Shown: positions 52,823-55,442 of the stretch, piece after piece
Numbering within the stretch: the stretch's first letter is position 1
Layout: the number at the start of each line of letters is the position of its first letter
NCBI GenBank assembly: GCA_011391175.1
Contig: JAABQZ010000002.1
Span: forward strand, 1 to 55,442
Length of the DNA stretch: 55,442 nucleotides
Source: Methylophilaceae bacterium
GTDB taxonomy: Bacteria > Pseudomonadota > Gammaproteobacteria > Burkholderiales > Methylophilaceae
Reading direction: 5' to 3'
Notes under the pieces: generated by a model
Told to the model about the DNA's origin: nothing
Seen by the model: the letters and a program-made list of their open reading frames with translations, nothing else
Database searches by the model: none
Translations under genes and position numbers: made by a program

Positions 52823-53328
52823 CTAGCAGTTTTCGTTGATTTCCTGCTGGGCTTTTTCCCTGCCCGCTTTAAAGGCGCTATCATCTAAATATTCACGTTC
52901 GCCTTTCTCATTCATTTTGTATACACGTCCTCCTTGCGTATAGGTTTCCATGTTCGCTTTTGCTGCATTACAGTTTTCAGCCTTACGTTTGGCTTCTGCT
53001 TCTCTTTCTAGCTTATTATTTTTTTCAGCTTCTGCATTGCGCTGACGCGTCTCTGCCGCCGAATCTTCTAGACTAATGGGCGGCGCATTACCTTTTGGAA
53101 AGCCGGCACTACGGCAGCGCCATCAACAGACGCCAAAGGCGCCTTACCCGTTGGTGATACTGATTTTTTTTTGCCAGTTATAGACTCCTGTTTTACATTA
53201 GATGGCGGTGGCGTGTCACTGTATCTTACTTTGCCGTCTTTATCTTTCCACTTGTAAATTTCAGCTTGGCTTAAGCCAGAAACCGCTGTTAAAGCAAGCG
53301 TAGCAAGTAATAATGGTAACAATTTCAT
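52823..53328 (-). pseudogene. DUF4124 domain protein disrupted by a single-nucleotide frameshift near 53090-53105
   Basis: 0 frame: MKLLPLLLATLALTAVSGLSQAEIYKWKDKDGKVRYSDTPPPSNVKQESI...VVPAFQKVMRRPLV*; the -1 frame continues GNAPPISLEDSAAETRQRNAEAEKNNKLEREAEAKRKAENCNAAKANMETYTQGGRVYKMNEKGEREYLDDSAFKAGREKAQQEINENC*. Confidence 0.85.
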
Positions 53329-53443
53329 GTTAGTTCCCTAGTAATCAATACAAAACATCCTATCAAACAACGCATCTCCATAAACTTAAGTTTACCCAGA
53401 CCGCATTTTCATAGAAATTAATTGATATTTAAACGATTAATCC

Positions 53444-53469
53444 ATGTTTAAAAACATGTTTTTAAACAT
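53444..53469. repeat. Perfect 26-bp palindrome upstream of guaB
   Basis: ATGTTTAAAAACATGTTTTTAAACAT equals its own reverse complement. Confidence 0.9.
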
Positions 53470-53540
53470 ATTTTACGTTATTTCAGCTTACCAACTTTTA
53501 ATCAGCTTTGCAAATCTGTATAATCTCGTTTTGCAAATAA

Positions 53541-55010
<1,470 letters not shown>

Positions 55011-55051
55011 CATCGTATTGATTAAGCGCAGCAGCACCACGTAAAAAAATA

Positions 55052-55091
55052 TGCTCCTGCAAGCCTCACGGATATTGGCTTGCAGGCCTGC
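55052..55091. repeat. Palindromic repeat copy (intergenic, guaB-guaA spacer)
   Basis: TGCTCCTGCAAGCCTCACGGATATTGGCTTGCAGGCCTGC preceded by aaaaaaata; perfect 10-bp arms CCTGCAAGCC/GGCTTGCAGG. Confidence 0.85.
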
Positions 55092-55117
55092 TAAATGAAT
55101 GGCACCACCTAAATAAC

Positions 55118-55442
55118 ATGAATCACTCAAAAATCCTCATTCTCGATTTCGGCTCACAAGTCACCCAACTCATCGCGCGCCGCGTGCGTGAAGCGCACGT
55201 ATATTGCGAAATTCACCCATGCGATGTTACAGATGATTTTGTACGTAACTTTAATGCCGATGGCATTATCCTGTCTGGTAGCCATGCCAGTGTCTACGAA
55301 GCAGAAACTGACAGTGCACCAGAGGCAGTATTCGAGCTTGGCGTGCCTGTACTGGGCATTTGCTATGGCATGCAAACTATGGCGCAGCAACTTGGTGGTA
55401 AAGTTGAGGCTGGCACAAAACGTGAGTTTGGCTATGCCGAAA
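55118..55442 (+). CDS. guaA: GMP synthase (glutamine-hydrolysing), partial, truncated by window end
   Basis: [61 protein letters not shown]...[19 protein letters not shown]. Confidence 0.97.
   Translation, partial: MNHSKILILDFGSQVTQLIARRVREAHVYCEIHPCDVTDDFVRNFNADGIILSGSHASVYEAETDSAPEAVFELGVPVLGICYGMQTMAQQLGGKVEAGTKREFGYAE

Overview
This 55.4 kb window looks like chromosomal core DNA of a methylotrophic betaproteobacterium (Methylophilaceae-like; inferred from gene content, not a database search). It carries two C1-transfer clusters. On the minus strand there is mfnB, a DUF447 gene, a dihydropteroate-synthase-like DUF6513 gene and a DmrB/DmrX-like flavoprotein gene, followed by purA-hisZ-DUF2065-hflC-hflK-hflX-hfq-gltX. 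On the plus strand there is fhcB-fhcA-[PNPOx-like flavoprotein]-fhcD-fhcC-HPP. Other content: an RND efflux operon with a divergent TetR regulator, rimO, a ZIP transporter, pgeF/rluD, bamD, der/bamB/yfgM, a pair of peptide-type ABC ATPases, hisS/ispG/rodZ/pilW/rlmN/ndk, trhO, an AI-2E family transporter, ssrA (tag ANDETYALAA) with nearby smpB, ratA/rnfH, guaB and partial guaA. The most interesting signals not explained by genes are: (1) a ~29-37 bp imperfect palindromic repeat (core consensus CTGCAAGCCAATATCCATGCGGCTTGCAG) found in three intergenic spacers and also inside coding sequences (fhcB, dmrX-like, gltX, and weaker in trhO and pgeF); (2) a decayed tyrosine-integrase remnant just downstream of ssrA, marking an eroded genomic island; (3) a frameshifted DUF4124 gene; (4) a perfect 26-bp palindrome upstream of guaB; (5) a flavin-type split-barrel gene inserted into the fhc operon.
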